A stretch of 15,929 nucleotides of DNA from positions 1 through 15,929 of the forward strand of contig CAAECP010000035.1 of assembly GCA_900754385.1 (NCBI GenBank), written 5' to 3'. This stretch comes from an uncultured Collinsella sp. (GTDB lineage Bacteria; Actinomycetota; Coriobacteriia; Coriobacteriales; Coriobacteriaceae). The position numbers and the translations under genes are program-made. Below, piece after piece: positions 1-9,589 of this stretch (its first letter is position 1; each line of letters starts with the position of its first letter). Below the pieces are notes generated by a model. It was not told the DNA's origin and ran no database searches. It was given only the letters and a program-made list of their open reading frames with translations.

Positions 1-2
1 CT

Positions 3-833
3 GGCTACAAGGCCGAGGACATCAACTCCTTCGACAAGCTGAAGGCTTGTGCCGACGACATCCAGGCCCGCAAGGACGAGCTTGGTGTCGAGGGTGCCTT
101 CACTTCCGCCGGCATGGACGACTCCTCCAGCTGGCGCTACACCACCCACCTTGCCAACATGCCGCTCTACTACGAGTTTGAGAAGGAGCACAACCAGGAG
201 GACGACGAGATCAAGGGTGAGTTCCTCGACAACTACAAGCAGATCTTCGACCTGTACATCACCGACTCCACCTGCGATCCTTCGCAGCTTGCTTCCAAGA
301 CCGGCGACGACGCCACCAACGAGTTCGCAACCGGCAAGGCCGTCTTCTACCAGAACGGCTCTTGGGCCTACTCTGACCTCGTCAAGGCCGGCATGACCGA
401 CGATCAGATTGGCATGATGCCGATCTACATCGGTGTTGACGGCGAGGAGAACCAGGGCCTGTGCTCCGGCGGCGAGAACTACTGGTGCGTGAGCTCCCAG
501 GCTTCCGAGGATGCCCAGAAGGCCACCGAGGACTTCATGTATTGGTGCGTCACCGCTGACACCCCGACCAGCATCATCGCCGACAAGATGGGTCTGACCG
601 CTCCGTTCAAGAGCGCCAAGGAGACCACCAACGTCTTCTCGCAGCAGGCCGTTGCCATGGCCAAGGACGGCAAGAAGACCGTCGCTTGGGACTTCGTCTA
701 CATTCCCTCCGAGGAGTGGAAGAAGAACCTCAAGCAGGCTCTGATTGCCTACGCTGCCGATAACAGCAAGTGGGACGGCGTCAAGAACGCCTTCGTCGAT
801 GGCTGGAAGACCGAGAAGGCTGCTTCCGAGTAA
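3..833 (+). CDS. Carbohydrate ABC transporter solute-binding protein, C-terminal part
   Basis: The reading frame is open from the window edge (base 3) to TAA at 831-833, giving the last 276 or so residues. The N-terminus with signal peptide and lipobox lies outside the window. The segment NEFATGKAVFYQNGSWAY is typical of the family 1 (MalE/UgpB-like) sugar-binding proteins, where a conserved FxxGKAAM-type strand is followed by a glycine-tryptophan near the ligand cleft. The tail (SEEWKKNLKQALIAYAADNSKWDGV) is the usual helical C-terminus. The role would be extracellular capture of a sugar or oligosaccharide and delivery to the two permeases just downstream. The glgP and malQ genes nearby suggest maltodextrin, but the ligand cannot be read from the sequence. 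A hairpin after the stop probably keeps this message more abundant than the rest of the operon. Confidence 0.9.
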   Translation, partial: GYKAEDINSFDKLKACADDIQARKDELGVEGAFTSAGMDDSSSWRYTTHLANMPLYYEFEKEHNQEDDEIKGEFLDNYKQIFDLYITDSTCDPSQLASKTGDDATNEFATGKAVFYQNGSWAYSDLVKAGMTDDQIGMMPIYIGVDGEENQGLCSGGENYWCVSSQASEDAQKATEDFMYWCVTADTPTSIIADKMGLTAPFKSAKETTNVFSQQAVAMAKDGKKTVAWDFVYIPSEEWKKNLKQALIAYAADNSKWDGVKNAFVDGWKTEKAASE

Positions 834-864
834 GCAGTTGCTGCCCAAGCTATCTGATTAGCGA

Positions 865-900
865 CAGGGGGCGGGCAGACGTTGGTTTGCCCGCCCCCTG
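865..900 (+). other. Intercistronic hairpin between binding protein and permease genes
   Basis: A perfect 13-bp inverted repeat (865-877 with 888-900) encloses a 10-nt loop. It is very GC-rich and has no T-tract after it; the next bases, CATATTGAAAGG, supply the ribosome binding site of the next gene. In sugar ABC operons such hairpins commonly protect the binding-protein message or cause partial termination, so that the binding protein is made in excess over the membrane parts. The structure is seen directly; the function is inferred. Confidence 0.8.
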
Positions 901-920
901 CATATTGAAAGGACCCTTTT

Positions 921-1775
921 ATGGGCAAAGCACTCAAGCGCTGGTGGCCGCTCTTTATGCTGCCCACGTGCCTGGCGTTTATGATCGGGTTCGTGATCCC
1001 TTTTATCCAGGGCTTCTATCTCTCGTTCTGCCAGTTTATTATCATTAGTAACGCGCACTTTGTCGGTATCGAGAACTACGTGCGCGCGCTGTCCGATCCG
1101 CAGTTCTCCACGTCGTTCTTCTTTACCGTGGCGTTTGCCTTCCTGTCGACGGCGCTCATCAACGTGATCGCCCTGGCCATTGCGCAGGCGCTCACCCGCA
1201 AGGCGCTCAAAGGCACCAACATCTTCCGTACGATCTTCTTTATGCCTAACCTGATCGGCGGCATCGTGCTGGGCTACATTTGGCAGATTCTGATCAACTG
1301 CCTGCTCTCCAACGTGGGCGCCCAGCTCATCGCCCTTAACTCTGCTGCTGGCTTCTGGGGCCTTATCATCCTGACCCTGTGGCAGCAGGTCGGCTACATG
1401 ATGATCATCTATATCGCTGGTCTGCAGTCCATTCCGTCCGACTACATCGAGGCCGCCAAGGTCGACGGCGCTACGGCATGGCAGACGTTTTGGAAGGTTA
1501 AGATCCCTAACCTGATGCCGACCATCACCATCTGCCTGTTCCTGTCCATCACCAACGGCTTTAAGCTGTTCGACCAGAACCTCGCCCTTACCGGCGGCGC
1601 CCCCGCGCACTCCACCGAGATGCTCGCCCTGAACATCTACAACACGTTCTATTCGCGTGCCGGTATCGCATGGCAGGGCATTGGTCAGGCCAAGGCAGTC
1701 ATCTTCTGCATCCTGGTCGTAGCCATCTCCATGATTCAGCTTAAGGCCACGAGGTCCAAGGAGGTGCAGCAGTAA
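921..1775 (+). CDS. Carbohydrate ABC transporter permease, MalF/UgpA type
   Basis: This 284-residue inner-membrane protein is the first of two permease subunits that form the translocation channel with the ATPase encoded downstream. Hydrophobic segments lie near residues 10-40, 65-90, 105-130, 145-170, 200-220 and 260-280, the usual six-helix layout. The EAA loop that contacts the ATPase is clear: EAAKVDGATAWQTFWKV from residue 177, with the invariant glycine at 183. Length matches the family (about 290; E. coli MalF is longer because of an extra periplasmic domain). ATG 921 has AAAGGA at 908-913, seven bases upstream. The stop codon overlaps the start of the next permease by one base (TAATG), indicating translational coupling. 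The substrate is not determined by the sequence. Confidence 0.93.
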   Translation: MGKALKRWWPLFMLPTCLAFMIGFVIPFIQGFYLSFCQFIIISNAHFVGIENYVRALSDPQFSTSFFFTVAFAFLSTALINVIALAIAQALTRKALKGTNIFRTIFFMPNLIGGIVLGYIWQILINCLLSNVGAQLIALNSAAGFWGLIILTLWQQVGYMMIIYIAGLQSIPSDYIEAAKVDGATAWQTFWKVKIPNLMPTITICLFLSITNGFKLFDQNLALTGGAPAHSTEMLALNIYNTFYSRAGIAWQGIGQAKAVIFCILVVAISMIQLKATRSKEVQQ

Positions 1776-2614
1776 TGAAACGCGATAAGGTTATCAACCG
1801 CGCGCTCTCAATCTTCTTTACGATTCTGTCGCTCGCGTGGATCTACCCCGTGTTCATGATCGCGCTCAATTCCTTTAAGAAAGCGACCGCAATCAGCACC
1901 ACCACAGCGTTCGATCTGCTCACGCCCGAGACGTTCAACGGCCTTGCAAACTACTTGCACGCTCTTAACGAGCAGGGCTTTGCCTCGGCATTTATGTACT
2001 CGCTCATCATCACGGTCACGTCGGTCGTGCTGATCTTGGTGTGCTGCTCCATGTGCGCTTGGTATGTGGTTCGTGTCAACAACAAGATCTCGAACTTCTT
2101 CTATTACCTGTTCGTCTTCTCGATGGTCGTGCCCTTCCAGATGCTCATGTTCACGCTGTCCAATTTGTCGGACCGCATCGGCTTCAACACGCCGTTCAAC
2201 ATCTGCTTTATCTATCTTGGCTTTGGCGCGGGCCTGGCGGTCTTTATGTTCGCCGGCTTTGTAAAGAACATTCCGCTCGAGATCGAAGAGGCGGCCATGA
2301 TCGACGGCTGCAACCCGGTCCAGGTGTTCTTTAAGATCGTCCTTCCCATCATGAAGCCCACCTATCTTTCGGTCGGCATTCTCGAGACCATGTGGGTCTG
2401 GAACGACTATCTGCTGCCCTACCTTACCCTCGACTCCACCAAATACAAGACCATTCCTATCTTGATCCAGTACTTCCGCGGCGGCTACGGCCACGTCGAG
2501 CTCGGTCCCATGATGGCCTGCATCATGATGGTCGTTATCCCCATCGTCATCATGTACATCCTCTGCCAGAAGTACATCATCGACGGCGTGGTGGCGGGTG
2601 CCGTCAAGGGCTGA
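1775..2614 (+). CDS. Carbohydrate ABC transporter permease, MalG/UgpE type
   Basis: This 279-residue protein is the second membrane subunit of the importer. Hydrophobic helices lie near residues 8-32, 72-98, 108-130, 140-162, 195-215 and 245-270. The cytoplasmic EAA loop reads EEAAMIDGCNPVQVFFKIV from residue 171, with the conserved glycine at 178, followed by LPIMKP as in MalG-type permeases. The ATG shares its A with the TAA of the preceding permease, and a strong GGAGGTG ribosome binding site sits inside the end of that gene about eight bases upstream. The two permeases are therefore translationally coupled, as expected for a heterodimer. A hairpin and the ATPase gene follow. Length and layout are ordinary for the family. 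Confidence 0.93.
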   Translation: MKRDKVINRALSIFFTILSLAWIYPVFMIALNSFKKATAISTTTAFDLLTPETFNGLANYLHALNEQGFASAFMYSLIITVTSVVLILVCCSMCAWYVVRVNNKISNFFYYLFVFSMVVPFQMLMFTLSNLSDRIGFNTPFNICFIYLGFGAGLAVFMFAGFVKNIPLEIEEAAMIDGCNPVQVFFKIVLPIMKPTYLSVGILETMWVWNDYLLPYLTLDSTKYKTIPILIQYFRGGYGHVELGPMMACIMMVVIPIVIMYILCQKYIIDGVVAGAVKG

Positions 2615-2638
2615 TGCCGTAACTGTTTTGCAAGTTTC

Positions 2639-2665
2639 TGCGGCGCCCCTCAGCGCGGCGCCGCA
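2639..2665 (+). other. Intercistronic hairpin between permease and ATPase genes
   Basis: A perfect 9-bp inverted repeat (2639-2647 with 2657-2665; TGCGGCGCC and its complement) encloses a 9-nt loop. As with the hairpin at 865-900, it lacks a T-tract and is followed directly by CATATCGAAAGG, which carries the ribosome binding site of the next gene. It is probably a message-stability or partial-termination element within the operon. Confidence 0.7.
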
Positions 2666-2682
2666 TATCGAAAGGTAAAGAC

Positions 2683-3882
2683 ATGGCCGAGATCGTTCTC
2701 AAACATGTTCAGAAGGTGTATCCCAACAACGAGTCCAAAAAGAAGGGCTTCTTTGGCAAAAAGAAGAAGACCGAGGAGAAGAAGCACAACCTCAAGGTTA
2801 CCGAGGACGGCGTGCTCGCGGTGGAGGACTTTAATCTCACCGTGCATGACCAGGAGTTTGTCGTTCTCGTTGGCCCGTCTGGCTGCGGCAAGTCCACGAC
2901 GATGCGCATGGTCGCTGGCCTGGAGGACATCACTTCGGGCGACGTGCTCATCGACGGCAAGCGCGTCAACGACGTGGCGCCCAAGGACCGCGACATTGCC
3001 ATGGTGTTCCAGAGCTATGCTCTGTACCCCAATATGACGGTGTACGAGAACATGGCGTTTACGCTTGAGCTCAAGAAGGTCCCCAAGGACGAGATCGACC
3101 GTAAGGTTCGCTCTGCTGCCGAGATCCTGGGCATTACCGAATACCTCGACCGTAAGCCCAAGGCGCTTTCGGGCGGCCAGCGCCAGCGTGTCGCCATCGG
3201 CCGCGCCATCGTGCGTGATCCTAAGGTCTTCCTGATGGACGAGCCGCTGTCCAACCTGGACGCCAAGCTGCGTAACCAGATGCGTGCCGAGCTCATCAAG
3301 CTACGCCACGAGATCAAGGGCACGTTCATCTACGTCACCCACGACCAGACCGAGGCCATGACCCTCGGCGATCGCATCGTGGTCATGAAGGACGGCGTCG
3401 TACAGCAGATTGCCACCCCGCAGGAGGTCTTCAACCATCCCGCGAACATCTTCGTCGCCGGCTTTATCGGTGTGCCGCAGATGAACTTCTTCGATGCCCA
3501 GCTGGTGCGCTCGGGCAACGGCTTCACCGTCAAGACCGAGGATATGAACGTGGCGCTCGCCCCCGAAACCTGCGCTCAGCTTGCTCTCAACTGGGACGGC
3601 GGCGACGTGAAGGAGATCACGGCCGGCGTGCGCCCCGAGCAGATTCTGCTTGCCGACAAGGACGAGGAGGGTGCGCTCCAGGGTACCGTCGAGGTGACCG
3701 AGCTCATGGGTTCGACCGAGCATGTCCACGTGACCGCTCCCGATGGCCAGTTCGTCCTGATCATTCCCGTTGTCGACCTTGAGGCCAAGGGTGCGCTCAA
3801 GGCGGGCGATCCCATCTGGTTCAAGTTCGAGAAGAACGCGACCCATCTCTTCGATAAGGTGTCTGGCAAGAACCTTATCTAG
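2683..3882 (+). CDS. Carbohydrate ABC transporter ATP-binding protein, MalK/MsmK/UgpC family
   Basis: This 399-residue cytoplasmic ATPase should energise the importer. Visible motifs: Walker A GPSGCGKST at 64-72, Q-loop Q110 (VFQSYALYPNMTV), signature LSGGQRQRV at 162, Walker B VFLMDEP at 182-188 followed by the D-loop SNLDAK, and H-loop H220 (YVTHDQTEAM). The C-terminal part (about 240-399, with GVRPEQI) is the regulatory OB/TOBE-type domain of the MalK group, so the protein may also drive other sugar importers, as MsmK does. The oddity is a lysine-rich insertion of about 25-30 residues (roughly 15-42) between the first strand and Walker A; E. coli MalK has Walker A near residue 36. AAAGG at 2671-2675 sets the ATG start. 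A terminator follows about 70 bases after the stop. Confidence 0.95.
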   Translation: MAEIVLKHVQKVYPNNESKKKGFFGKKKKTEEKKHNLKVTEDGVLAVEDFNLTVHDQEFVVLVGPSGCGKSTTMRMVAGLEDITSGDVLIDGKRVNDVAPKDRDIAMVFQSYALYPNMTVYENMAFTLELKKVPKDEIDRKVRSAAEILGITEYLDRKPKALSGGQRQRVAIGRAIVRDPKVFLMDEPLSNLDAKLRNQMRAELIKLRHEIKGTFIYVTHDQTEAMTLGDRIVVMKDGVVQQIATPQEVFNHPANIFVAGFIGVPQMNFFDAQLVRSGNGFTVKTEDMNVALAPETCAQLALNWDGGDVKEITAGVRPEQILLADKDEEGALQGTVEVTELMGSTEHVHVTAPDGQFVLIIPVVDLEAKGALKAGDPIWFKFEKNATHLFDKVSGKNLI

Positions 3883-3950
3883 GCCCGGTGCATCCGGACC
3901 CTCCCTTTGGGCGACTGCGGTATTGCCATCCTTTTGCCGCGGTCACATAT

Positions 3951-3995
3951 AAGGCTCCCCTCCCGTCTACTGGGCGAGAGGGGAGCCTTTCTTTG
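3951..3995 (+). terminator. Rho-independent terminator of the ABC importer operon
   Basis: A perfect 12-bp stem (AAGGCTCCCCTC at 3951-3962 pairing with 3978-3989) encloses a 15-nt loop and is followed by TTTCTTTGTG. It lies about 70 bases after the ATPase stop codon and ends the plus-strand operon. Confidence 0.85.
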
Positions 3996-4021
3996 TGTTG
4001 GGGTTGTTTGACCGGTCGTTT

Positions 4022-4078
4022 GTCTCGACCTGTAACAGGAAGAGCCAATTTTGGGTGCCAGATGTTACAGATCGAGAC
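4022..4078. repeat. Inverted-repeat element, copy 1
   Basis: The left arm GTCTCGACCTGTAACA (4022-4037) is complementary to the right arm TGTTACAGATCGAGAC (4063-4078), 15 of 16 positions, across a 25-bp spacer. The same layout recurs twice downstream with the same arm and spacer lengths. Confidence 0.9.
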
Positions 4079-4101
4079 GGTTCCACTGAGCTAACCATTT
4101 C

Positions 4102-4158
4102 ATCTAAATCTGTAACACCAAAGGCGAATTTCAGCTGCTAGATGTTACAGATTGAGAT
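4102..4158. repeat. Inverted-repeat element, copy 2
   Basis: The left arm ATCTAAATCTGTAACA (4102-4117) pairs with TGTTACAGATTGAGAT (4143-4158) at 15 of 16 positions, again across 25 bp. It starts 80 bp after copy 1. Its spacer shares a GC-rich then TTT core with copy 1, so the whole element, not just the arms, appears duplicated. Confidence 0.9.
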
Positions 4159-4182
4159 AAACCCAAGGGGAGGGGCCGGTAT

Positions 4183-4239
4183 GTCTCAATCTGTAACAGC
4201 TGGGGCCGTTTTTACCGAGTAGCTGTTATAGATCGAGAT
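4183..4239. repeat. Inverted-repeat element, copy 3
   Basis: The left arm GTCTCAATCTGTAACA (4183-4198) and right arm TGTTATAGATCGAGAT (4224-4239) match at 13 of 16 positions across 25 bp. Two of the three mismatches would be G-U pairs if the plus strand were transcribed. It starts 81 bp after copy 2 and is the most diverged copy. Confidence 0.85.
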
Positions 4240-4278
4240 TGTTTGGTCGAGTCGGGTCACAGGGTAACGTGCGGGCAC

Positions 4279-4311
4279 AAAAAACGGAGCCGTGTTGCCA
4301 CGACTCCGTTT
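4279..4311 (-). terminator. Rho-independent terminator of glgP
   Basis: Read on the minus strand, AAACGGAGTCGTG pairs with CACGGCTCCGTTT (one mismatch) around the loop GCAA, and the right side runs into a six-T tract. It lies about 30 bases after the glgP stop codon. Confidence 0.85.
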
Positions 4312-4339
4312 CTCAAGAGGATGGGTAAGGGAAGCGAAG

Positions 4340-6607
<2,268 letters not shown>

Positions 6608-6653
6608 GTTTTCTCCTGTGATGGGTTGTTTCATGTCTGCAATTCATAAGAAG

Positions 6654-6687
6654 CCCGCGCGAGGGGATTGGGGTGGCCTCGCGCGGG
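6654..6687 (-). terminator. GC-rich hairpin between malQ and glgP
   Basis: A perfect 11-bp stem (CCCGCGCGAGG at 6654-6664 pairing with 6677-6687) surrounds a 12-nt loop. Downstream on the minus strand the sequence is GCTTCTTATG, only moderately T-rich. It could be a weak terminator or attenuator that lowers read-through from malQ into glgP, or a message-stability hairpin. No convincing separate glgP promoter is visible after it. Confidence 0.6.
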
Positions 6688-6735
6688 AAAAGCAAGCGCG
6701 TCCGCACGGTGGGGAGGGGTCGGGCGCGGTAGCTC

Positions 6736-8241
6736 CTATTGAGGAAGCTCGATTTCGGCTTCCGACGGGATGCGGAAGTAGGTCTCGGTCCAGTCGGTGA
6801 GTTTGTGCTCGAGCTCGCGGGTGATGGCGCCGTCGAGCATGCGCCAGGTCCAGTTGCCGCCCAGCGTGGCAGGGGTGTTGATGCGCGCCTCGTTGCCCAA
6901 GTTGAGCAGGTCCTGCATGGTGTAGATGCACGTGTCGCTCACGCTGGCGGCGATGGTGCGATTGAGTGCATCTGCCATGGGTTCGCCGGCCTGCTGATGG
7001 GTGTACAGGGCTGCCTGCTCGCGCTGACGCGGGGTGGCCGTTCCCTCAAACCAACCGCGCGCCGTCTCGTTGTCGTGGGTGCCCACATAGGCGACGGTGT
7101 TGGCGATGTAGTTATGCGGCAGGTAGTACGAGTTGGTGCCCTCAAAGGCAAACTGCAGGATCTTCATGCCGGGGAAGCCCGAGTTGTCGCGCATGTCGAT
7201 GACGCCGGGGGTGAGGAAGCCCAGGTCCTCGGCGATGATGGGCAGCGTGCCGAGCTTTTCCTCGAGCGTCTTGAAGAACTTGAGGCCGGGACCCTGCGTC
7301 CACGAACCGTAGGACGAATCGGGCGAGGAGAACGGCACCTCCCAATAGGCCTCGAAGCCGCGGAAGTGATCCAGGCGGATGACGTCGTACATGTCGAGGG
7401 CGGCGCGAATGCGGCCCTCCCACCAGGAGAAGCCGTCGGACTCCATGGCGTCCCAGTCGTAGATGGGGTTGCCCCAGTACTGGCCGGTGGCCGAGAACTG
7501 GTCGGGCGGCGTGCCGGCGACGCTCACGGGATTGCCGGCGGCGTCGATCTTAAAGAGCTCAGGTGTCGCCCACATCTCGACGGAGTCACGCGAGACATAG
7601 ATGGGCAGGTCGCCGATGATGAGAATGTCGCGCTCGTTGGCATAGGCCTTGAGGCGGCTCCACTGGCGATCGAAGAAGTACTGCGTCATCTGGTGGTAGA
7701 GCATACGCGCCGGATGGTCGGCGCAGACCTTGGCGGAAGCCTCGCCGCGGGTGCGGAGCTCCGCGGGCCACTCCCAAAACGCCTTGAGACCGCACTCCTC
7801 TTTGACGGTCATGAACTCACAGTAGGGGATGAGCCAGTCCTCGTTGGCCTGGATAAAGTCATCGAAATCGGCTGGCTTGTCGGCGGCAAAGCGCTCGGCG
7901 GCGCGGTCGAGAATCTGACGGCGGCCGCCAAAGATAGCACCGTAGTCGACATTGCTGGGGTCGGATCCCAGATACACGCCATCGATATCGCGCTGCTCCA
8001 GATACCCTGCCTCGATAAGCTCGGCAAAGTCGATAAAGTTGGGGTTGCCTGCGCGGGCCGAGAACGACTGATAGGGCGAATCGCCATAGCTGGTCGTCGT
8101 AAGGGGCAGAATCTGCCAGTAATGTTGTTTGCACGAGGCGAGAAAATCGACGAAGTCGTAGGCATTCCAACCAAAGCCGCCGATTCCGTATGGTCCGGGC
8201 AGAGATGAGACGGGCATGAGGACGCCGCTTGCACGCTCCAT
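6736..8241 (-). CDS. malQ: 4-alpha-glucanotransferase (amylomaltase, GH77)
   Basis: MalQ transfers glucan segments between maltodextrins, releasing glucose and making longer chains that phosphorylase can attack. The 501-residue length is normal for GH77. The start MERASGVLMPVSSLPGPYGIGG and the segment ILPLTTTSYGDSPYQS are canonical. Catalytic residues are all present: nucleophile Asp near 291 in VIRLDHFRG, acid/base Glu near 338 in IAEDLG, and transition-state Asp near 390 in GTHDNETARG. An upstream TTG at 8256 would add five residues, but the ribosome binding sequence GGTGAG lies about eight bases before ATG 8241, which I prefer. The gene lies 128 bp upstream of glgP on the same strand and probably shares its transcript. 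A candidate promoter lies at 8327-8356. Confidence 0.95.
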   Translation of the reverse strand: MERASGVLMPVSSLPGPYGIGGFGWNAYDFVDFLASCKQHYWQILPLTTTSYGDSPYQSFSARAGNPNFIDFAELIEAGYLEQRDIDGVYLGSDPSNVDYGAIFGGRRQILDRAAERFAADKPADFDDFIQANEDWLIPYCEFMTVKEECGLKAFWEWPAELRTRGEASAKVCADHPARMLYHQMTQYFFDRQWSRLKAYANERDILIIGDLPIYVSRDSVEMWATPELFKIDAAGNPVSVAGTPPDQFSATGQYWGNPIYDWDAMESDGFSWWEGRIRAALDMYDVIRLDHFRGFEAYWEVPFSSPDSSYGSWTQGPGLKFFKTLEEKLGTLPIIAEDLGFLTPGVIDMRDNSGFPGMKILQFAFEGTNSYYLPHNYIANTVAYVGTHDNETARGWFEGTATPRQREQAALYTHQQAGEPMADALNRTIAASVSDTCIYTMQDLLNLGNEARINTPATLGGNWTWRMLDGAITRELEHKLTDWTETYFRIPSEAEIELPQ

Positions 8242-8326
8242 GAATGCGCTCACCAACCTTCTTGTTGTGGGGTCGGCCTGCCGATGGGTGTGCAGTCCGC
8301 CTCCGATGTTCTGATTCGATACGCCT

Positions 8327-8356
8327 ATTGTAAAACATGTTGTTTAAACATGTACA
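8327..8356 (-). promoter_or_regulatory. Candidate malQ promoter with embedded repeats
   Basis: On the minus strand TGTACA (8351-8356) and TACAAT (8327-8332) are 18 bp apart, a plausible -35/-10 pair about 85 bp before malQ. Between and around them two copies of AAACATGT occur 14 bp apart on the plus strand, joined by GTTTAAAC, itself an 8-bp palindrome. An AT-rich island of this kind in GC-rich DNA suits a promoter, and the repeats could be a regulator site. Experimental support is lacking. Confidence 0.45.
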
Positions 8357-8405
8357 GGCAAGATAAAAAAGTTGGTCGATTTTCGGCGAATGGTTACATG
8401 CCATG

Positions 8406-8439
8406 AAAAAGCCCCGACCTCACAACGTGAGATCGGGGC
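8406..8439 (-). terminator. Rho-independent terminator of galE
   Basis: GCCCCGACCTCAC (8411-8423) pairs with GTGAGATCGGGGC (8427-8439), 12 of 13 positions, around a 3-nt loop. On the minus strand it runs into five Ts. It lies 22 bases after the galE stop and separates galE from malQ. Confidence 0.88.
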
Positions 8440-8461
8440 AAGAGCGGTATGTAGGTTTTTG

Positions 8462-9523
8462 CTACTCGGCGTCGGCGAAGCCGTTGGGGTTGTGGCTCTG
8501 CCAGTTCCAGCTATCGCGGCACATGTCCGCGATGTCGTACTGGGCCTTCCAGCCCATCATGCGCTCGGCCTTGGAGGCATCGCACCAGTTGGCAGCGATG
8601 TCGCCGGCGCGGCGCTCGCAGATCACGTAGGGCAGCTCCTTGCCACAAGCCTTGGAGAAGGCGGCGACGACCTCGAGTACCGAGGTGCCGGTGCCGGTGC
8701 CCAGGTTAAAGATCTCGACGCCGGTCTTGCCGTTCATCCAATTAAGGGCGGCAACGTGACCAGAGGCCAGATCGCACACGTGGATGTAGTCGCGCACGCC
8801 GGTGCCATCGGGGGTGGGGTAGTCGTTGCCAAAGACCTGAACGGCCTCGAGCTTGCCCACAGCGACCTGGGCGACATAGGGAACCAGGTTGTTGGGGATG
8901 CCCTTGGGATCCTCGCCGATCAAACCTGACGGATGGGCACCGATGGGGTTGAAGTAACGGAGCAGCACGACGTCCCACTCGGGGTCGGCGGTGTGGACAT
9001 CCATGAGGATCTGCTCAATCATCCACTTGGTCCAACCGTAGGGGTTGGTCGCGGGCTTCTTGGGGTCTTCCTCAGTGACAGGCGGATTGTCCGGATCGCC
9101 GTAGACGGTCGAGGAGCTCGAGAAGATGATGGACTTGCAGCCATGGTTGCGCATAACGTCAATGAGCACCAGGGTGTTCTCGATATTGTTGTGGTAGTAC
9201 TCGACGGGCTTGCTCACTGATTCGCCGACGGCCTTAAAGCCGGCGAAGTGGATGACGCGGTCGATCTGGTGGGTATCGAAGATCTTGTTCATCGCATCGC
9301 GGTCGAGCACGTTGGCCTCGTAGAAGGTGAGGTTCTTGGCGGCCTCGTCGCCCACGATGGTCTTGACGCGGTCGATGGCGACGGCGCTGGAGTTGGAGAG
9401 GTCATCGACGACGACGACCTGGTAGCCGCCCTCGAGCAGCTGAACGACGGTGTGGGAACCGATGAAACCGGCACCGCCGGTAACGAGGACGCAGGTGTCT
9501 TTGGGGTCGAGTGCTTGGGACAT
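8462..9523 (-). CDS. galE: UDP-glucose 4-epimerase
   Basis: This NAD-dependent cytoplasmic enzyme interconverts UDP-glucose and UDP-galactose in the Leloir pathway and supplies precursors for glycans. The 353-residue protein is an extended short-chain dehydrogenase: Rossmann motif GGAGFIGS from residue 16, the serine region SSSSTVYG near 135-142, and the catalytic YxxxK as YGWTK (Tyr162, Lys166). LLRYFNPIGAHPSGLIGEDP and GTGVRDYIHVCDLA are GalE hallmarks. The frame stays open upstream to 9799, but ATG 9523 is preceded by AGGAG five bases away, and the protein then begins as GalE normally does. It has its own terminator and a likely -10 box upstream, so it is probably a single-gene unit. No galK or galT is in the window. 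Confidence 0.95.
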   Translation of the reverse strand: MSQALDPKDTCVLVTGGAGFIGSHTVVQLLEGGYQVVVVDDLSNSSAVAIDRVKTIVGDEAAKNLTFYEANVLDRDAMNKIFDTHQIDRVIHFAGFKAVGESVSKPVEYYHNNIENTLVLIDVMRNHGCKSIIFSSSSTVYGDPDNPPVTEEDPKKPATNPYGWTKWMIEQILMDVHTADPEWDVVLLRYFNPIGAHPSGLIGEDPKGIPNNLVPYVAQVAVGKLEAVQVFGNDYPTPDGTGVRDYIHVCDLASGHVAALNWMNGKTGVEIFNLGTGTGTSVLEVVAAFSKACGKELPYVICERRAGDIAANWCDASKAERMMGWKAQYDIADMCRDSWNWQSHNPNGFADAE

Positions 9524-9560
9524 GTAGTCTCCTATCGAATCAGGAACACTTCTTGAGGGG

Positions 9561-9589
9561 AGTATAGCGCAGGCAGGGACGCCCAAATC
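9561..9589 (-). promoter_or_regulatory. Candidate galE promoter
   Basis: On the minus strand TATACT (complement of 9561-9566) is a good -10 box about 38 bp before the galE start. A weak -35-like GATTTG (complement of 9584-9589) is 17 bp further upstream. The -35 match is poor, so the call rests on the -10 box and position. Confidence 0.4.

Larger units (their letters stand above)
3996..4278. other. Gene-free stretch between convergent transcription units, filled by a repeat array
   Basis: No credible coding sequence is visible on either strand. The stretch lies between the terminators of two converging units (importer operon and glgP). Almost all of it is taken up by three 57-bp inverted-repeat elements, listed separately, and the 23-24-bp linkers between them (4079-4101 and 4159-4182). 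Confidence 0.8.

Noticed and set aside
858..1610. 250-codon minus-strand frame over the first permease gene
   Set aside because: Composition is that of an antisense shadow (rich in Arg, Asp, His and Gln), and it overlaps a clear MalF-type permease with its EAA loop.
4022..4239. CRISPR array
   Set aside because: The repeats alternate in orientation and are paired around a conserved-length spacer whose sequence is itself partly conserved; there are no cas genes, and true CRISPR repeats are direct with unrelated spacers.
6739..8208. 489-codon open frame on the plus strand inside malQ
   Set aside because: It is the exact antisense of malQ, whose catalytic residues and start are all intact. High GC keeps stops rare in this frame; the product shows no family features.
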